This document shows, piece after piece, positions 1-8,243 of a stretch of 64,000 nt of DNA (the first letter of the stretch is position 1; each line of letters opens with the position of its first letter). The notes below the pieces were generated by a model. It was given only the letters and a program-made list of their open reading frames with translations, made no database searches and was not told the origin of the DNA. Made by a program: the position numbers and the translations under genes. This stretch comes from Myxococcus stipitatus (lineage in GTDB: Bacteria > Myxococcota > Myxococcia > Myxococcales > Myxococcaceae), in assembly GCF_037414475.1 (NCBI RefSeq), contig NZ_CP147913.1, positions 10,116,501 to 10,180,500 of the forward strand, given 5' to 3'.

Positions 1-713
1 ACCGCGGACATGGTGCCCAACGCCGCGAGCCGGCGGCCTCGCTCCAGCTCCGTCGACAACGCCTCCCGCTGCGCCAGCGAGCGCGTGAAGGCGAAGGTCA
101 ACCCCAGGATGCCCATCACCGACACCACCGCGATGACGAGCAACTGCTGAGAGCGGTCCGTCAACTCGAGCGCCGTGACAGGTTCGTACTCGTAGCCGAT
201 GCGCAGGTTGCGGCGGGGCTCCGACGGTGGCGGTGGCGGTGGCATGGGCTCACTCCCGCCGCTCGCCGAGGCCTGAGGCTCCAGCCGAGGCTTGCGCAGC
301 CGATGGATGAACCGGCCCTTGCCCTTCTCGATTCGCAGCTGTGAGCCATCCTGGATGTCACCGAGCGAGCCCTCACCGACCGACGTGAGCACGCGCCCGT
401 CCTCGATGATGGCCACGTACCGAAGGCCGCCCTCCTGGTGCGTCTCCAGGAAGGCCTGCAGCGCCTGCTGGGTCGGCGGGCCCGTGCCCTCACGAAAGGC
501 ATCCAGCCCGGCATGCATCAGGACGTTCGCCATGCCCCGCACGACCAGCGACGACGCCTCCACGGCGGACCGGCGGATGAAGAGCACCGTGGACAGCAAC
601 ACGGCGCACATCAGCCCCACCAGGGCCCAGGGCATCCACGGCCCCAACGGCCTCCTCCATCGGGTCACGATGCTCATCGGCCGTGACCTCTCCCGAGGTG
701 TCTCCCACTCCAT
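1..713 (-). CDS. sensor histidine kinase, N-terminal part (runs off left edge)
   Basis: An open minus-strand frame runs off the window after about 237 codons. One membrane segment lies near the start (PWMPWALVGLMCAVLLSTVL), followed by an extracytoplasmic sensor region with a PPPPPPP linker, a second membrane segment (LLVIAVVSVMGILGLTFAF), and then LAQREALSTELERGRRLAALGTMSA, the usual lead-in to a kinase H-box; the catalytic core is outside the window. Two starts have good ribosome sites: ATG at 713 (GGAGG, 6-nt spacing) and ATG at 677 (GGGAGAGG); the first is used here. The gene diverges from the export operon, so its two-component system may control that operon, but this is inference. Confidence 0.85.
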   Translation of the reverse strand, partial: MEWETPRERSRPMSIVTRWRRPLGPWMPWALVGLMCAVLLSTVLFIRRSAVEASSLVVRGMANVLMHAGLDAFREGTGPPTQQALQAFLETHQEGGLRYVAIIEDGRVLTSVGEGSLGDIQDGSQLRIEKGKGRFIHRLRKPRLEPQASASGGSEPMPPPPPPSEPRRNLRIGYEYEPVTALELTDRSQQLLVIAVVSVMGILGLTFAFTRSLAQREALSTELERGRRLAALGTMSA

Positions 714-1108
714 GAGGTTCCTCCGCTCGCTGCGAACTCTGCATGCACGATGCGGAATCCGCACTCCCTTCTGTCATGCCCCCTCACCGCGCGAGCGCCC
801 CATGGCCTGGTTGCTGTCGAGCCCATTTGCCTCTCTCCAGGGGTTGGAACGGCACCTTTGCCGCCGTGTCCCTCCATCCCTGTGCAAGCACGAGGCCCAT
901 GCCTCCACGTCCCCCGCCCCCTCGAGACGCGGGCCCGGGGACGGGGCCCCTCATGCGAAATCCGCAGCACCTGGGCGGCCTTCGCAGTCCCCGCTCGGAG
1001 TTTTCGTGCGATTCCGAGGGGTTGAGCACTGGCAAGGCTCATGCAATCGCCCATCCCGGGACCACCGGGCGCCACGGGCGCACCGGACTTCAACGGGACA
1101 AGGCTGCG
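714..1108. other. divergent intergenic region upstream of the export operon
   Basis: These 395 bases separate the diverging kinase and outer-membrane factor genes. A frame open to the right gene extends back to 743, but that extension is Pro/Arg/His-rich and lacks a signal peptide, so I treat it as non-coding. The only element I can support is the candidate sigma-54 promoter at 1030-1045. Confidence 0.5.
1030..1045 (+). promoter_or_regulatory. candidate sigma-54 (-24/-12) promoter of the export operon
   Basis: The sequence TGGCAAGGCTCATGCA has GG and GC separated by exactly 10 bases, with TGGCA and TGCA matching the sigma-54 consensus TGGCAC-N5-TTGCA; the -12 element reads ATGCA instead of TTGCA. 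It lies 63 bases before the chosen start of the outer-membrane factor. Sigma-54 and its activators are abundant in myxobacteria. No enhancer site was identified. Confidence 0.4.
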
Positions 1109-2557
1109 ATGACGATGCTCCAGAGAGCGTGGCTCAAGAGACGGCCCCACCGGATGCCCCTGCTGACGCTCGGCCTCGTGGGCATGGTGACGGCGCCCGT
1201 TTCGAACACGGCCCGCGCCGAACAGGTCACGGCGCGGTTCCAAGCCGATGCGCCGGTCCAGACCGCGCTACCACCGGACACCACCCCCGAGCCCCCTGCC
1301 CAGGCTCTCGCCAGCACGCAGGAAGCCGAGCCCAAGGTGCTGCGCGTCACCCTCGAGGAAGCCATCGCACGCGCGCTCAAGGCGAATCCGCAAGTAGCGC
1401 AGGCGAAGGGCAACATCACCAACGCGGAGGCCGCGGAGCTCAGCGCCGTGGGGGCCTATATCCCCTCGCTCTCCGCGAGTGCATCGGGGTCACTCGCGAG
1501 CAGCGAGCGCATCGAGCCCGTGACGGGCGCCGTCGTCACGGGTTCCAATGACACGTACAGCGCGGGCCTGGCCGCTTCATGGAACGTCTTCACCGGAGGA
1601 CAGCGAAGCGCCACGCGCAAGCAGACCCGCGCGCAGTCCGGCGCGGCACAGGCCCAGCTCACCGCGCAGCAAGCCACCGCGGTGCTCGACGTGGAGCGCG
1701 CCTTCTATGAGGTCCTCCGCGCGACGGGACTCGAGGAGGTGGCGAATGCTCGCATCGAGCGGGCCAAGCAGAACGAAGACGCCGCCGAGCGACGGCTCTC
1801 CGTGGGCTCGGCGACGCGCTCGGACCTGCTCCGCGCGCAGCTCGACCACACCACCGCGCGCGAAGCCCTGCGCACCGCGCAGACCCAACGCACGTCTGCG
1901 GCGCTGTCGCTGGGACGCCTCATCGGAGAGGAGGGCCCCGCGGAGGCCAGCCCCGAGGAGGACATCGCCCTCAAACCCCTCACGCTCACGGACGCCGCGC
2001 TGGTCGCGGAGCTCGAGGCCAACGCTCCCGCGGTGCTCGCCGCCGCGTCCACGTTGAGCGCCTCCCAGGCGGGAGTGAATGTCGCGAAGGCGACGTACCT
2101 CCCCACCGTGCGGCTGTCCGCGGGCTATGACTGGTTCAACCAGGACCCGAGCTTCACCGGAGGCCGGACGAGCTGGTCCGTGCGGCTGGGGGTCTCCTAT
2201 CCCATCTTCGATGGCTTCCTGCGCGAGGAGCGGGTGCAGCGCGCGCGAACGCAGGAGGTGGTGTCCCAGGCCCAGCTCGCCGACACGCGACGCGCGGTCC
2301 GCAGCGGAGCCGGCCAGGCGATTGCGCAGCTCCGGCTCGCGGAGGACCGCATCACGTTCTCCGTCCAGTCCGTGGAGGTGGCTCGCGAGGACCTCAAGGT
2401 GCAGCAGGAACGCTACCGCCTGGGCGCCACCACCATCCTCGAGCTGCTGACGTCGCAGGAGAACCTGGTGCAGGCGGAAATCAATCTCGTGTCCTCCCGC
2501 TTCGACTACCGCATCGCGCGCGCGGAGCTGGAGGCACTCGCCGGGAGGCCCCTGTGA
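1109..2557 (+). CDS. TolC-family outer-membrane efflux protein
   Basis: The product (482 aa) is an outer-membrane channel for a tripartite exporter. From ATG 1109 the protein begins with two basic clusters and a hydrophobic core (MPLLTLGLVGMVTAPV) ending near ARAEQ, a signal peptide. Two repeats rich in Ala/Gln/Glu helices follow (ARALKANPQVAQAKGN; LELLTSQENLVQAEINLVSS), the hallmark of the OEP/TolC fold. The last 4 bases overlap the ABC ATPase start (GTGA), so the two are translationally coupled. The frame is open to 743, but the upstream extension has no secretion signal. MacAB/HlyD-type export is inferred from context; the substrate is unknown. Confidence 0.93.
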   Translation: MTMLQRAWLKRRPHRMPLLTLGLVGMVTAPVSNTARAEQVTARFQADAPVQTALPPDTTPEPPAQALASTQEAEPKVLRVTLEEAIARALKANPQVAQAKGNITNAEAAELSAVGAYIPSLSASASGSLASSERIEPVTGAVVTGSNDTYSAGLAASWNVFTGGQRSATRKQTRAQSGAAQAQLTAQQATAVLDVERAFYEVLRATGLEEVANARIERAKQNEDAAERRLSVGSATRSDLLRAQLDHTTAREALRTAQTQRTSAALSLGRLIGEEGPAEASPEEDIALKPLTLTDAALVAELEANAPAVLAAASTLSASQAGVNVAKATYLPTVRLSAGYDWFNQDPSFTGGRTSWSVRLGVSYPIFDGFLREERVQRARTQEVVSQAQLADTRRAVRSGAGQAIAQLRLAEDRITFSVQSVEVAREDLKVQQERYRLGATTILELLTSQENLVQAEINLVSSRFDYRIARAELEALAGRPL

Positions 2558-3282
2558 GCACGGCCACGGAGAATGTCGAGGCCCGAGACATCGCGGACGT
2601 GGTCATCCGCGTGGAGGGGCTGCGCAAGGACTACACGATGGGCTCGGAGGTCGTCCGGGCGCTGCGGGGCGTGGACCTGACCATCCGCCGCAACGAGTAC
2701 GTCGCCGTCATGGGCCCCTCGGGCTCGGGCAAGTCCACGTTCATGAACCTCATCGGCTGCCTGGATGTCCCCAGCGAGGGCCAGTACTGGCTCAACGGCC
2801 AGCCCGTCGCGGGCATGTCGGAGAACGCGCTCGCGCGCATCCGCAACCGGGAGCTGGGGTTCGTGTTCCAGAGCTTCAACCTGCTGCCGCGAGCGTCCGC
2901 GCTCGACAACGTGGCGCTCCCCTTGGTGTACGCGCGCGTGCCCAGGAGGGTCCGTCTGGAGCGCGCCGCGGCCATGCTGGAGAAGGTGGGACTGGGCGAG
3001 CGCAAGGACCACCGCCCCAACGAGCTCTCCGGTGGCCAGCGGCAGCGTGTCGCCATCGCGCGAGCGCTGGTGACCCATCCCGCGCTCCTCCTGGCGGACG
3101 AGCCCACGGGAGCACTCGACAGCCGCACGGGCGAGGAGATCATGGCCCTCTTCGGAGAGCTGCACGCCCAGGGGCAGACCTTGATGCTCGTCACACACGA
3201 GTCGGACATCGCGGCGCATGCACTGCGGGTGCTGTTCTTGAAGGACGGCGTCATCGAGCGGGACGAGCAGAAGCGGATTTGA
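2554..3282 (+). CDS. ABC transporter ATPase, MacB/LolD type
   Basis: The product (242 aa) is a stand-alone nucleotide-binding subunit. Walker A is GPSGSGKST (about residues 51-59), the signature is LSGGQRQRVAIARAL, Walker B is LLLADEPTGALD, and an H-loop is seen in VTHESD. The DEPTGALDS run and IGCLD after Walker A are typical of the MacB/LolD/FtsE group. GTG 2554 overlaps the tolC-like stop. Unlike E. coli MacB, ATPase and permease are separate genes here, with the adaptor gene between them. Confidence 0.95.
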   Translation: MSTATENVEARDIADVVIRVEGLRKDYTMGSEVVRALRGVDLTIRRNEYVAVMGPSGSGKSTFMNLIGCLDVPSEGQYWLNGQPVAGMSENALARIRNRELGFVFQSFNLLPRASALDNVALPLVYARVPRRVRLERAAAMLEKVGLGERKDHRPNELSGGQRQRVAIARALVTHPALLLADEPTGALDSRTGEEIMALFGELHAQGQTLMLVTHESDIAAHALRVLFLKDGVIERDEQKRI

Positions 3283-3325
3283 GTGGGACCGCGCACAGCG
3301 TGGCCACGAAGACCTGGAGGACGTC

Positions 3326-4843
3326 GTGAGCAAGGCGAAGAAGTGGGTCATCACGGGTGTCGCGGCGGTCTTGCTCGGTGGGGGCGTCTACGCCACCCGG
3401 CAGGGAACACAGCCCAAGACACCCGAGCGCTCGGCGGCGCTGGCCGTGGTGGAGCGCCGGGACATGGAGGTCGTCGCGGAGTCCGCCGGATTGGTGGAGC
3501 CCCTGCGCGTGGTGGAGGTGAAGTCCAAGGCGTCCGGTGAAGTGCTGCGCGTCCTGTTCGACACCGGCGACAAGGTGGAGAAGGACGCCCTGCTCGCGGA
3601 GATCGACCCGCGCGATGTGCAGAACGCGCTGGCCCAGGCCCAGGCGGACCTGGAGTCCGCGCGCGTGCGGTTGAACACGACAGAGGCCCAGCGCCAGCGC
3701 ATGGAGTCACTGCGCCAGTCGGGCTACGTCACGCAGCAGGAGTACGAGACCTCGGTGGACGCCTTCGCCACCGCGAGGGCCGCCAAGGTGCGCGCGGAGA
3801 CGAACCTCCAGCTCGCCAGGGAGCGCAGCCGGGACGTCACCATCCGCGCCCCCAGCTCCGGCACCCTGCTGGAGCGTCAGATCCAGCCCGGGCAGATCAT
3901 CGCGTCGGCCACGTCCAACGTGTCGGGCGGCAGCACGCTGTTCAAGATGGCGGACCTGTCCACCATGCAAGTGCGCGCCAAGGTCGATGAGACGGACGTG
4001 GGGCAGATTCGCGCGGGGCTCAAGGCCCGCATCACCATGGAGGCCTACCCCGGCCGGACCTTCGTGGGCGAGGTCGTGAAGATCGAACCCCAGGCGCTGG
4101 TGGAGCAGAACGTCACCCTCTTCCCCGTCCTCGTGCGCCTGGACAATCCCGAGGGACTGTTGCGCCCGGGAATGAACGCCGAGGTCGCGATTGAAATCTC
4201 ACGCCGGCGCGACGCCATCACCGTGCCCAACTCGGCGGTGGTCGGAATGCGAGATGCCCGAGCCGCCGCGATGGCGGTGGGTCTCACGGAGGACGCGGTG
4301 CGCTCGCTGCTGCGTCCGCCAGGAGCACGGGGCGAAGGCCGAGGCCGCGGTGGTTCCGGAGGTAGCACTCCCGCCGAGAACACCGACGCGCCGTCCACGG
4401 GCGAAGCCACGGCCGGGCCGCCCGAGAACAAGGGTCCGAGCCGGGACCCTTCGGCGCCCGCGAATCCCCCGGGCACCGTCGCCGCGAGCGGCACGGAATC
4501 ACAGGGCAAGGGAGTCGCGGTGGCGGGCGGTCCTTCGGAAGGCTCGGGCGGGGGGCGACGGCAGCGCGGGGGTGGAGGTGGAGGCAGGCAGGGTTCGGGT
4601 GACACGCGTCCGGGGATTGTCTTCGTCCAGGGCGCGAATGGCCCGGAGCCGCGCAAGGTGATGTTGGGGCTCAGCGACTGGGAGAGCTCCGAGGTGCTGA
4701 GCGGCCTCGAGCCCGGTGAGCAGGTGTTGCTCGTCTCCGTGGCGCAACTCCAGCAGCAACAGCAGCAGAACTCCGAGCGGATGAAGAGGGCCGCTGGAGG
4801 CATGTTCCCCGGCGCTGGCGGTGGCATGCGCGGCGGGCGTTAG
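3326..4843 (+). CDS. periplasmic adaptor (HlyD/MacA family) with long Gly-rich insertion
   Basis: The product (505 aa) should bridge the inner-membrane transporter and the TolC-like channel. GTG 3326 follows GGAGGACGTC and starts MSKAKKWVITGVAAVLLGGG, an N-terminal anchor. Lipoyl half-motifs flank an Ala/Gln-rich coiled-coil hairpin (about residues 90-165), and the beta-barrel region (about 195-320) ends with RRRDAITVPNSAVVG. An unusual low-complexity Gly/Ser/Pro/Arg-rich segment then spans about residues 330-428, before the final membrane-proximal strand (PRKVMLGLSDWESSEVLSGL) and a Gln run. Most MacA/RND adaptors have only a short loop at this site. Confidence 0.93.
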   Translation: MSKAKKWVITGVAAVLLGGGVYATRQGTQPKTPERSAALAVVERRDMEVVAESAGLVEPLRVVEVKSKASGEVLRVLFDTGDKVEKDALLAEIDPRDVQNALAQAQADLESARVRLNTTEAQRQRMESLRQSGYVTQQEYETSVDAFATARAAKVRAETNLQLARERSRDVTIRAPSSGTLLERQIQPGQIIASATSNVSGGSTLFKMADLSTMQVRAKVDETDVGQIRAGLKARITMEAYPGRTFVGEVVKIEPQALVEQNVTLFPVLVRLDNPEGLLRPGMNAEVAIEISRRRDAITVPNSAVVGMRDARAAAMAVGLTEDAVRSLLRPPGARGEGRGRGGSGGSTPAENTDAPSTGEATAGPPENKGPSRDPSAPANPPGTVAASGTESQGKGVAVAGGPSEGSGGGRRQRGGGGGGRQGSGDTRPGIVFVQGANGPEPRKVMLGLSDWESSEVLSGLEPGEQVLLVSVAQLQQQQQQNSERMKRAAGGMFPGAGGGMRGGR

Positions 4844-4867
4844 CCGGCGGGATGAGGAGGCCAGGTC

Positions 4868-6073
4868 ATGGGTGAAATCATCCGGGTCGCGTTCGACGCG
4901 GTCCTCGCCAACAAGCTGCGGTCGCTGCTGACGATGCTCGGCATCGTCATCGGCATCGCGGCGGTCATCACCATGGTGGCGCTGGGCGAAGGGGCGCAGC
5001 GCTCCGTCGAGCAGCGGCTCAAGACGCTGGGGACCAACGTGCTGACCGTGCGTCCCGGGCAGAGCTTCTCGGGAGGGCTCGGACGGGGTCAGGCGTCGAT
5101 GACGATTGACGACGCGGAGGCGCTGCGGGCTCAACCCAAGCACATCCAAGCCGTGGCACCCGAAATCGAGTCCCGCTTCCAGGTGGAGTACGGCGCGAGC
5201 AACGCCAACCTCTCGGTGGTGGGAACGTGGCCGGCGTACTTCGGCATCAACGAATCCCATCTCACCGCGGGCCGGCTGTTCACCGATGCGGAGGACCGGG
5301 GACGCCGCCGCGTGGTGGTCCTGGGCGCGTTGGCGGGCGCGCAGCTCGGCTTGAGGGACTCATCGGCGCTCGTGGGCGAGACGGTGCGCATCCGGGGCAT
5401 CCCCTTCGAGGTCATCGGGGTCCTCGCTGAGAAGGGCTCGCAAGGCTTCTCGAATCCGGACGAGAGCCTCTACATCCCGCTGTCCACCGCGCAGTTCCGG
5501 GTGATGGGCAGCAACCGCATCCGCTCCATCGCGGTGCAGGCCGTGGATGAGAAGTCCATGGACGATGCCATGGCGGAGATTGATTTGAAGCTGCGGCGCG
5601 AGCACCGCCTCCGCCCCGAGCAGCAGGCGGACTTCAACATCCGGAACCAGGCGACGCTGCTCTCGACGGTGCAGGAGACGACCCAGACCTTCTCGCTGCT
5701 GCTGGCGGGAATCGCCGCCATCTCGCTGCTGGTGGGAGGCATCGGCATCATGAACATCATGCTGGTGTCGGTGACGGAGCGGACGCGGGAGATCGGCCTG
5801 CGCAAGGCCCTGGGCGCCACGGGCATGGACATCCTGCTCCAGTTCCTCGTGGAGTCGCTCGTGCTGTGCCTGGCCGGCGGCACGCTGGGGCTCATCCTGG
5901 GGATTGGCGGCGCCGCGATGCTCCAGCGAGTCATGGGGTGGACCATGGTGGTCGCACCCGAGGCCATCGTGGTGGCCATCGCCTTCTCGGCCACCGTGGG
6001 TGTGTTCTTCGGCATCTGGCCCGCCCGTCGCGCCGCGAGCCTGGCCCCTATCGAGTCGCTTCGCTACGAGTGA
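4868..6073 (+). CDS. ABC transporter permease, MacB-type (FtsX family)
   Basis: The product (401 aa) has the MacB permease layout. The N-terminal membrane helix lies after NKLRSLLTMLGIVIGIAAVI, a MacB core domain occupies about residues 50-260, and three C-terminal membrane helices follow, with the FtsX-family run GIGIMNIMLVSVTERTREIG and the end motif FGIWPARRAASLAPIESLRYE. No ATPase domain is fused. It is the last gene of the operon; a perfect inverted repeat at 6092-6117 follows. Export of a peptide, lipid or drug is possible; the substrate cannot be read from the sequence. Confidence 0.95.
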   Translation: MGEIIRVAFDAVLANKLRSLLTMLGIVIGIAAVITMVALGEGAQRSVEQRLKTLGTNVLTVRPGQSFSGGLGRGQASMTIDDAEALRAQPKHIQAVAPEIESRFQVEYGASNANLSVVGTWPAYFGINESHLTAGRLFTDAEDRGRRRVVVLGALAGAQLGLRDSSALVGETVRIRGIPFEVIGVLAEKGSQGFSNPDESLYIPLSTAQFRVMGSNRIRSIAVQAVDEKSMDDAMAEIDLKLRREHRLRPEQQADFNIRNQATLLSTVQETTQTFSLLLAGIAAISLLVGGIGIMNIMLVSVTERTREIGLRKALGATGMDILLQFLVESLVLCLAGGTLGLILGIGGAAMLQRVMGWTMVVAPEAIVVAIAFSATVGVFFGIWPARRAASLAPIESLRYE

Positions 6074-6089
6074 CGGCGCAGCTGGATGG

Positions 6090-6860
6090 TCAGCGCCCGG
6101 GTCCAGGCCCGGGCGCTCGCTCGAAGGCGGCGACGTCGTGGTAGTAGCGCTCGACATCCTCCTGCGTGTGCGCGCGGGTATAGACCTCCGGCCGCGGATG
6201 GACGATGGCGTCGAGGATGACGTCCGCGGCCTCCTCAACGGACTGCGCGCCTGGAATCACGCGGGAGTCCGGCCCGCCGCCCAGCGCATTCGAGCCGAAC
6301 TCCGTCGCGACCACCCCCGGCATCACCACGGTGACCGAGATGCCCGGATGTGTCTCACGCAGCTCCAGACGCAGACAGGCGCTCAGCGCGTTCAACGCAT
6401 GTTTGGCCGCGCTGTATGCCGAGCGATGAGGAACGACGGGAAGCCGGCCGAGCGCGCTGGAGACATTGAGAATCTGACCGGCGTCGCGCGCCTGGAAGTG
6501 AGGCAGCACCGCCTGCATTCCGTAGAGCGCGCTGTTGACGTTGTCGCGCCACATCGACGCGAGGTCCTCGTCGGTGAGCTCGGCGACGCCCCGGGTGATA
6601 CCTCGTCCCGCGTTGTTCACCCAGACGTCGATGCGGCCGAAGCGCGCCAGCGCCGCGTCGCGAAGCCGCTCCACCTCCGCGCGAGATGTCACGTCGGTGA
6701 CCACCGCGAGCGCATCCGGAGCGGAGCGAGCAGCAACCGCCTCCAGCTCCACCCGGCGACGAGCAGCCAGCACGAGCTTCGCCCCTCGTGCCCCCGCCGC
6801 GTGCGCGAGCGCCGCCCCGATTCCCCCACTAGCCCCCGTGATGACGATGACCTTGTCCAT
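6090..6860 (-). CDS. short-chain dehydrogenase/reductase
   Basis: The product (256 aa) is a classical SDR. The cofactor motif TGASGGIG is at residues 7-14, NNAG follows the Rossmann strand, and the catalytic S-Y-K set is seen in NVSSALGRLP and YSAAK. Arg clusters after the second strand (AARRR) suggest NADP(H) preference. ATG 6860 has GGGAG 4 bases upstream; longer readings to 6974 add an Arg-rich non-homologous leader. The substrate cannot be deduced. Confidence 0.93.
   Translation of the reverse strand: MDKVIVITGASGGIGAALAHAAGARGAKLVLAARRRVELEAVAARSAPDALAVVTDVTSRAEVERLRDAALARFGRIDVWVNNAGRGITRGVAELTDEDLASMWRDNVNSALYGMQAVLPHFQARDAGQILNVSSALGRLPVVPHRSAYSAAKHALNALSACLRLELRETHPGISVTVVMPGVVATEFGSNALGGGPDSRVIPGAQSVEEAADVILDAIVHPRPEVYTRAHTQEDVERYYHDVAAFERAPGPGPGR
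6092..6117. terminator. bidirectional hairpin between convergent genes
   Basis: A perfect 10-bp inverted repeat (AGCGCCCGGG and CCCGGGCGCT, 6-nt loop) lies between the convergent permease and SDR genes, overlapping the last codons of the SDR gene. There is no T-run, so intrinsic termination is plausible but unproven. Confidence 0.45.
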
Positions 6861-7023
6861 GTGTCTCCCTCGCGACGCTCTCCAGCCAATCGACAGTGAC
6901 TCTATCTCCTTGGCATCGACACCCAGGGGCCTTCGAGACACGCATCGCCAGTCCCGCACCGCGCCCGGTATCACCTGAGCACCGTGTTACCCTTCCCCTC
7001 CCCTCCAACTCGAGTCTCCACGG

Positions 7024-8235
7024 ATGCCGCCCCGCCTCTTCTCCTTCTCCATGCTCATCGGGCTCGGCGCGGTGCTGGGCCACCTGTACATCTATCGGCG
7101 GCTCGTGCGCGAGCTGGTGCACGGCCGTGTGGCGCGCTTGCTCGCCATCGTCTTCCTGGTCGCGATGGGACTGTTGATGGGCATGAGGCGGGCCCTCCTC
7201 GGAGTCCTGCCCGAGGAGACAGACCGCCTCTTCAAGGTGGCCACCTATTCGTGGATGGGCGTGGCCCTGTGCCTCGTGATTGCCCTGGGCCTCATGGACC
7301 TCTCGCGAGGGCTCATCGCGGTGGCGCGGAGGATTCGGCAGCGCCGTGCGGTCAGCGCTCCTACCCAGCCCGTTCCTTCAGCCACTCCTCTTGTCGACGA
7401 AGAGCGAAGGAAGCTCCTCGGGCGAGCGGTGGCGGGCGGCGCGCTGCTCGCGGGGGGCGGCCTCGCGACCTATGGCCACTGGCGAGCCTTCCTCGCACCG
7501 CCGATGGTGACGGAGCTGGCCATCAAGATTCCCAAGCTCCCTCGGGCGCTGGATGGCTTCACCATCGTCCAGCTCACCGACGTTCATGTGGGCCCCTTCA
7601 TCCGGCGCCGCTTCATGGACGAGTTGGTCCGTCACGCGAACGCGCTCAAGCCCGACCTCGTCGCCATCACGGGTGACTTGGTGGACGGGGAGGTTCCCGT
7701 CCTGGGGGACGCCGTCGCCGCACTCCGGAACCTGCGTTCTCGCTACGGCAGTTACTTCGTCACCGGCAATCACGAGTACTACGCCGGAGACGTGGCGTGG
7801 GTGGAGTTCCTCCAGTCGCTCGACATCCAGACGCTGCGCAATCGGCATGTCCGCGTCGGGGATGCGGGTGCCTCCCTGGACCTGGTCGGCGTGGATGATT
7901 GGAGCGGATGGAGGCGCACGGGCCAGCAAGGCTATGACCTGGACCGGGCCCTCGCGGGGCGAGAGCCAGAGCGCGCGGCGGTGTTGCTCGCGCATCAACC
8001 CGCCAACTTCAAGCAGGCGGCGGAGCGCGGGATGGACCTCCAGATTTCAGGCCACACCCACGGCGGACAGTTGCCCCCGATGACGTTCTTCATCGACTAC
8101 GCGTGGGAGCACGCGGTGGGCCTCTACCGTCATCAGGACTCACACATCTACGTGAGCCGAGGCTGCGGCTTCTGGGGCCCACCCATGCGCGTGGGCAGCC
8201 CTCCCGAGCTGGTCAAGCTCGTGCTCACGTCCTGA
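7024..8235 (+). CDS. membrane-anchored metallophosphoesterase (YkuE-like)
   Basis: The product (403 aa) has three or four N-terminal hydrophobic segments within residues 1-105, an additional hydrophobic segment after a basic RRKLLGRAVAGG run, and a calcineurin-like phosphoesterase domain at about residues 170-400. Metal motifs are in order: LTDVHVG, TGDLVDG, GNHEYY and GHTHGGQ. This is the YkuE group of peripheral phosphohydrolases, which may act on UDP-diacylglucosamine or other phospholipid-like substrates. The active domain probably faces the periplasm. It is a single gene between an SDR and a convergent phosphatase. Confidence 0.93.
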   Translation: MPPRLFSFSMLIGLGAVLGHLYIYRRLVRELVHGRVARLLAIVFLVAMGLLMGMRRALLGVLPEETDRLFKVATYSWMGVALCLVIALGLMDLSRGLIAVARRIRQRRAVSAPTQPVPSATPLVDEERRKLLGRAVAGGALLAGGGLATYGHWRAFLAPPMVTELAIKIPKLPRALDGFTIVQLTDVHVGPFIRRRFMDELVRHANALKPDLVAITGDLVDGEVPVLGDAVAALRNLRSRYGSYFVTGNHEYYAGDVAWVEFLQSLDIQTLRNRHVRVGDAGASLDLVGVDDWSGWRRTGQQGYDLDRALAGREPERAAVLLAHQPANFKQAAERGMDLQISGHTHGGQLPPMTFFIDYAWEHAVGLYRHQDSHIYVSRGCGFWGPPMRVGSPPELVKLVLTS

Positions 8236-8243
8236 GCCACCGC

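Noticed and set aside
843..860. TGGAACGGCACCTTTGC as sigma-54 promoter
   Set aside because: GG and GC are 12 bases apart (needs 10); the alternative GGCAC-containing phase gives 7.
743..1108. Upstream extension of the TolC-like gene
   Set aside because: Pro/His/Arg-rich, no signal peptide; the real signal peptide begins at 1109.
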